Shown here in pieces: positions 13,862 through 16,658 of a DNA stretch of 16,658 nucleotides (positions within the stretch are counted from its first letter, which is position 1; every line of letters starts with the position of its first letter). The notes beneath the pieces were generated by a model. That model did not search any database. It was not told the DNA's origin and saw only the letters and a list, made by a program, of their open reading frames with translations. The translations under genes and the position numbers were made by a program. Source of the stretch: JACMLD01 sp039915085 (lineage in GTDB: Bacteria > Bacteroidota > Bacteroidia > Chitinophagales > Chitinophagaceae); the NCBI GenBank assembly GCA_039915085.1, contig JBDSOC010000180.1, positions 1 to 16,658 of the forward strand, read 5' to 3'.

Positions 13862-13969
13862 TTATAAAGCAGTCGCCAGCCACTTAGCAGTTAACTTTTC
13901 TTTGTTGTAAAGAATAAAATCGTGTTTTTCTTTTGTACATTTATACGCCTGCCAGTCCTTTAAATTCAT
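13862..13969 (-). CDS. Possible 35-residue small protein or leader peptide before gnd
   Basis: An ATG at 13969 opens a 35-codon frame ending TAA at 13862-13864, 40 nt upstream of gnd on the same strand. The product begins MNLKDWQAYKCTKEKHDF and ends KLTAKWLATAL. It is hydrophilic and basic, with two Trp and two Tyr, which looks more protein-like than chance in AT-rich DNA. There is no signal peptide or membrane segment. It could be a small gene of the gnd operon, a regulatory leader or a gene remnant. If it is real, the divergent promoters for it and for dodecin share only about 40 bp. No homologue was recognised. Confidence 0.3.
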   Translation of the reverse strand: MNLKDWQAYKCTKEKHDFILYNKEKLTAKWLATAL

Positions 13970-14011
13970 CTGTTCCGGATTATTTATTTATTCATATTAA
14001 AACCGTTGTTT

Positions 14012-14212
14012 ATGCCTATTGTAAAAGTGATTGAGGTAATTGCTCATTCAGAAAAAAGTATTGATGATGCTATCCGCGACGCAGTTGCTGAAGCCTCCAA
14101 AACAATCCGTAATATCGACTCCGTGTATGTGAAAGACATCAAAGCCCATGTAAAAGACGGACATGTAACTACGTTTGGTGTTATCTGTAAAATTTCTTTC
14201 CGGCTCGACTAG
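14012..14212 (+). CDS. Dodecin-family protein lacking the flavin-stacking tryptophan
   Basis: 66 residues from the ATG at 14012; a TTG two codons upstream is not needed. The sequence VIKV-type strand, the helix SIDDAIRDAVAEASKTIRNI and the final strands TTFGVICKISFRLD match dodecin, a small protein that assembles into a hollow 12-mer. Flavin dodecins carry a Trp just after the helix (TLRNLRW-like). Here the equivalent run is TIRNIDSVYVKD, with Ser at that position by my alignment. It may bind flavin differently or belong with flavin-free members such as calcium-binding dodecins. The stop codon is the first base triplet of a heptamer repeat. It is divergent from gnd. Confidence 0.85.
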   Translation: MPIVKVIEVIAHSEKSIDDAIRDAVAEASKTIRNIDSVYVKDIKAHVKDGHVTTFGVICKISFRLD

Positions 14213-14265
14213 TGAGTGGGCAGTAGTGAGTAGTGTGTGCTGTTACTCACGGCTCACTACTCACC
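14212..14265. repeat. Inverted heptamer array at the dodecin stop
   Basis: Units GTGAGTG, GGCAGTA, GTGAGTA and GTGTGTG (14212-14239) are followed by a CTGTT spacer and then ACTCACG, GCTCACT and ACTCACC (14245-14265). The arms GTGAGTAGTG (14226-14235) and CACTACTCAC (14255-14264) pair perfectly over 10 bp, so the transcript would form a hairpin. It has no T-run, but may act as a 3'-end structure for dodecin. Confidence 0.6.
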
Positions 14266-14299
14266 GCTATGCCCTTACTTTGCAGCAATTCAAAAGCAT

Positions 14300-15529
14300 A
14301 TGAAAGAAAAGAGATCAGCCGCCATTGGCTTTATTTTTATTACGGTTCTGGTAGACGTTATTGGCTGGGGATTGATTATACCAGTGATGCCGCGCTTAAT
14401 CGCGGAAATGAAACATATACCAGTAAATGAAGCCAGTAAGGAAGGTGGTTTATTGCTTATGGTATATGCTTTAATGCAGTTTGTATTTGCGCCTGTATTG
14501 GGCAACCTGAGTGATAAATATGGAAGACGGCCTGTTCTTTTGTTTTCATTATTTGGCTTTGGGGTAGATTATTTACTTGTTGCATTTGCACCAACTTTTG
14601 CCTGGTTTTTTGTTGCCCGCCTTGTTTCTGGCATTACAGGCGCCAGCTTTACTACGGCCACCGCCTATATTGCCGATATAAGCACTACCGAAACACGCGC
14701 CAAAAATTTTGGTATGCTGGGTGCGGCATTTGGACTCGGGTTTATTATCGGTCCGGCCTTTGGAGGCTTATTAACCGGTTTTGGTATAAGGGCGCCTTTT
14801 TATGCCGCTGCCCTGATTACATTATTAAACTGGCTGTACGGTTATTTTGTTTTACCCGAATCACTGAGCAAAGAAAACCGCAGGCAATTTGACTGGAAAA
14901 GGGCTAATCCAGTGGGATCGTTGCTTCATTTAAAAAAATATCCTGCAATCAGCGGACTGATTTTTTCGCTGGTACTGGTATACCTGGGTGCGCATGCGGT
15001 GCAAAGCAACTGGAGTTTTTTTACAGTATACCGTTTTCAATGGAGCGAGAAAATGGTAGGTCTGTCGCTTGCACTTGTTGGCCTGTTGGTGGCGGTAGTG
15101 CAGGGAGGACTTATCAGGGTGATTAACCCCAAACTGGGTAATGAAAAAAGTGTATATGTGGGATTGTGCCTGTACGCGATAGGCATGTTTTTGTTTGCTT
15201 TTGCCACGCAAAGCTGGATGATGTTTGCATTTTTGCTACCGTATTGTTTTGGTGGTATTGCCGGCCCCGCCTTACAGGCTATTATATCAGGTCATGTGCC
15301 TGCTAATGAACAGGGTGAACTGCAAGGCGGACTTACCAGTTTAATGAGCCTTACTTCCATCGCAGGACCCTTTATAATGACCGGATTGTTTTACTATTTT
15401 ACTAAAAGCAGTAACCCGGTTCATTTTCCGGGTGTTTCTTTTTTATTGGGGGGGATGCTTATGCTGGGCAGCGCAGTTATTGCTTATGTAACACTAAAAC
15501 ATGAAAAAGCAGTTGTGCCAGTTGATTAA
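14300..15529 (+). CDS. MFS transporter, TetA-like drug:proton antiporter family
   Basis: An inner-membrane exporter of 409 residues from the ATG at 14300. A GTG-started reading from 14237 would begin inside the heptamer array and is rejected. About twelve transmembrane helices are expected. VDVIGWGLIIPVMPRL (18-33) matches the TetA/TCR signature in helix 1. Motif A, GNLSDKYGRRPVL, is at 68-80. The antiporter motif C region GAAFGLGFIIGPAFGG is at 141-156. Related proteins export tetracyclines or other small molecules in exchange for protons. The Bacteroidota members are diverse and resistance cannot be assumed. There is no neighbouring TetR-type regulator; dodecin lies 87 nt upstream across the repeat hairpin. 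Confidence 0.9.
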   Translation: MKEKRSAAIGFIFITVLVDVIGWGLIIPVMPRLIAEMKHIPVNEASKEGGLLLMVYALMQFVFAPVLGNLSDKYGRRPVLLFSLFGFGVDYLLVAFAPTFAWFFVARLVSGITGASFTTATAYIADISTTETRAKNFGMLGAAFGLGFIIGPAFGGLLTGFGIRAPFYAAALITLLNWLYGYFVLPESLSKENRRQFDWKRANPVGSLLHLKKYPAISGLIFSLVLVYLGAHAVQSNWSFFTVYRFQWSEKMVGLSLALVGLLVAVVQGGLIRVINPKLGNEKSVYVGLCLYAIGMFLFAFATQSWMMFAFLLPYCFGGIAGPALQAIISGHVPANEQGELQGGLTSLMSLTSIAGPFIMTGLFYYFTKSSNPVHFPGVSFLLGGMLMLGSAVIAYVTLKHEKAVVPVD

Positions 15530-15582
15530 ATCCATTAACAAAATGTTTTACAAATAAAACTATTACTACTCATTTAAAAGAG

Positions 15583-15590
15583 TATCTTTG
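15583..15590 (+). promoter_or_regulatory. Bacteroidota-type -7 box for the RRM gene
   Basis: TATCTTTG matches the TAnnTTTG consensus exactly. Initiation a few bases later would give a leader of roughly 125 nt before the ATG at 15723. No good TTTG -33 box is visible at standard spacing. Confidence 0.55.
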
Positions 15591-15722
15591 CACCGCAACA
15601 TTTGAGTTAGTCAGCATTTAGTAATTGAACGATTTTTTCTGCTACGCATTTCCTGCTATTAGTTAGTCTTCTTTACGCTGTTTTTTCTCAGATCATTTTT
15701 AATATAAATTTATTTAACAAAC
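15591..15722 (+). promoter_or_regulatory. Long 5' leader of the RRM gene
   Basis: The inferred leader has no ORF. Two TTAGT words occur at about 15607 and 15660, plus T-rich runs near 15634 and 15683. Its length suggests post-transcriptional control, for example temperature-dependent folding or binding by the protein itself. Neither is shown by the sequence. Confidence 0.3.
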
Positions 15723-16052
15723 ATGAACATTTATGTTTCAAATTTAAGCTTCAACGTACAAGATGAAGACTTAAGAGAATTTTTTGCAGAGTATGGAGAA
15801 GTAACTTCTGCTAAAGTTATTTTAGACAAATTCACTAACAAAAGCCGCGGCTTTGGTTTTGTAGAAATGTCTGATGACACAGCAGGTCAAAAAGCTATTC
15901 AGGAACTTGATGGCGCACAGGTAGAAGGTCGCGCTATTACAGTTACTATAGCTAAACCAAGAGAAGAAAGAACAGGTGGTGGCGGCAGCAATGGCGGTGG
16001 CAGACGTTCTTTTTCTGGTTCTAATGGCGGCGGTGGTAACAACCGTTGGTAA
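15723..16052 (+). CDS. Single-RRM RNA-binding protein with Gly-rich tail
   Basis: A 109-residue protein with one RNA recognition motif at residues 1-79. RNP2 is IYVSNL (3-8) and RNP1 is RGFGFVEM (42-49), with the aromatic residues needed to stack on RNA bases. The tail (83-109) is rich in Gly, Ser, Asn and Arg and ends NNRW, as in many Bacteroidota and cyanobacterial RRM proteins thought to act as RNA chaperones in cold or stress. The gene has its own TATCTTTG promoter box, a long leader and a strong terminator, so it is a single-gene unit. The ATG at 15723 is the only sensible start. Confidence 0.93.
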   Translation: MNIYVSNLSFNVQDEDLREFFAEYGEVTSAKVILDKFTNKSRGFGFVEMSDDTAGQKAIQELDGAQVEGRAITVTIAKPREERTGGGGSNGGGRRSFSGSNGGGGNNRW

Positions 16053-16098
16053 TACCAGCAATCAAGTATTAAACAGTTTAGTGTTTCAATACAACAAG

Positions 16099-16123
16099 AA
16101 GGGCCCCAAAAGGGCCCTTTCTT
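16099..16123 (+). terminator. Rho-independent terminator after the RRM gene
   Basis: AAGGGCCC (16099-16106) and GGGCCCTT (16112-16119) form a perfect 8-bp stem around CAAAA, followed by TCTT. It lies 46 nt after the RRM stop. Confidence 0.85.
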
Positions 16124-16144
16124 ATTATACTATGATAGGATAGC

Positions 16145-16264
16145 TAATTTTGAGATTTTGGTATTTCCGTCATGCAAAAACGGGTAATAAATCCTTATTT
16201 ATATAATGCCTGATATTCAAATTTCATGATGATATATTGAAATAAATCCCAAAATCAAAATTCC
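16145..16264. repeat. 120-bp intergenic element, AAATCCCAAAATC family, copy 2
   Basis: The left end (16145-16166) and right end (16244-16264) form an imperfect inverted repeat of about 20 bp. Its core GATTTTGGTATTT (16154-16166) pairs with AAATCCCAAAATC (16244-16256) at 12 of 13 bases. The 13-mer is identical to 3841-3853 in copy 1, and both elements contain TGCCTGAT inside (16207-16214 and 3773-3780). The right end lies 3 nt past the lipoprotein stop, in the same orientation to that gene as copy 1 is to the SGNH esterase. Confidence 0.55.
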
Positions 16265-16266
16265 TT

Positions 16267-16554
16267 TTATCTCCAATGTCCCCGGTTCCATCTGTATCCT
16301 CTGCGGGTTTGAACCCATCTGCCATCATTCCAATTATGTCCCAGCCTTCCCCTGTCCCATCTTCCTTCACGCCATGTATATCTTCCGCCTGTCCAGTACC
16401 AATCTCCGCCTACCCATACATAACCTGATCCTGGTGTAGCCGGGCGGGTATACATTACATCTGCTGGTCTTGAGGCAACCACCTGTGTTGGTCCGCATGA
16501 ACTAAATAATGCACCACACAATAGAAATGCTCCGATTATTAAATAATTTTTCAT
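16267..16554 (-). CDS. YXWGXW-repeat lipoprotein
   Basis: 95 residues from the ATG at 16554; an ATG two codons upstream (16560) is equally possible. The type II signal peptide MKNYLIIGAFLLCGALFSSC ends in a lipobox, so the Cys would be lipidated and the protein sent to the outer membrane or periplasm. The mature part is made of short aromatic repeats of the W-x-x-G-x-W type: GYVWVGGDWYWTGGRYTW, REGRWDRG, NDGRWVQ and RGYRWNRGHW. Proteins of this repeat family are common in Bacteroidota and proteobacteria, and their function is unknown. A structural or envelope-stress role is only a guess. Confidence 0.85.
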   Translation of the reverse strand: MKNYLIIGAFLLCGALFSSCGPTQVVASRPADVMYTRPATPGSGYVWVGGDWYWTGGRYTWREGRWDRGRLGHNWNDGRWVQTRRGYRWNRGHWR

Positions 16555-16658
16555 TATCATTTTTTTTAATGAAGAATAACTATTTCGTAGAAAAATTGTG
16601 CCGTTTGATAAAGCGCTTACATGCTATTAGTTATAGAAATAAACAAAAAGCCGGTTGT

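Noticed and set aside
14237..14299. GTG-started extension of the MFS transporter
   Set aside because: It begins within the heptamer array and adds a non-conserved leader before a proper ATG at 14300.

Overview
The window looks like chromosomal DNA of a Bacteroidota member, most likely of the Chitinophagaceae. The grounds are moderate-to-low GC, start codons without Shine-Dalgarno sequences, TAnnTTTG-type promoter boxes, an SGNH esterase with a C-terminal domain like those used by the type IX secretion system, a YXWGXW-repeat lipoprotein, a short RRM RNA-binding protein, and the gnd-zwf-pgl order. The family assignment is inferred from protein style, not from a search.

Layout. (1) 1-173, minus: a tRNA-shaped RNA with a complete acceptor, D, anticodon and T-arm framework, but with about 98 nt in place of the variable loop. 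(2) 313-1274, plus: an Lrp/AsnC regulator and a small lipoprotein. (3) 1371-5111, minus: an oligopeptide-type ABC permease, a membrane glycosyltransferase and a secreted SGNH esterase, separated by palindromic intergenic elements. (4) 5306-7612, plus: a MarR regulator and a large acyl-CoA dehydrogenase, plausibly a regulated fatty-acid oxidation pair, closed by a strong hairpin. (5) 7819-9912, plus: an N-acetylmuramoyl-L-alanine amidase, a Dabb protein, a frameshifted small gene and a DUF2251-like protein in one tight run. (6) 10013-13821, minus: gnd, zwf and pgl, the full oxidative pentose phosphate branch in pathway order, possibly preceded by a 35-codon ORF. (7) 14012-15529, plus: a dodecin-family protein and a TetA-like MFS exporter. 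(8) 15723-16052, plus: an RRM protein with its own promoter, long leader and terminator. (9) 16267-16554, minus: the YXWGXW lipoprotein.

The proteins are mostly ordinary housekeeping and accessory genes. The unusual material is in RNA and between genes. The tRNA-like RNA at the left edge is the strongest candidate for something undescribed. At least three kinds of short intergenic repeat also recur close to stop codons: tandem heptamers of TGAG/TGAC type, elements of about 120 bp with AAATCCCAAAATC ends, and one 112-bp element with CGCAAAGAAG ends. Two enzymes show residue changes that may alter cofactor use: Gnd has acidic residues where NADP is normally recognised, and the dodecin lacks the flavin-stacking tryptophan.

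No CRISPR array, transposase, integrase, phage gene or rRNA was seen. All identifications are by eye from motifs; no database or folding program was run.
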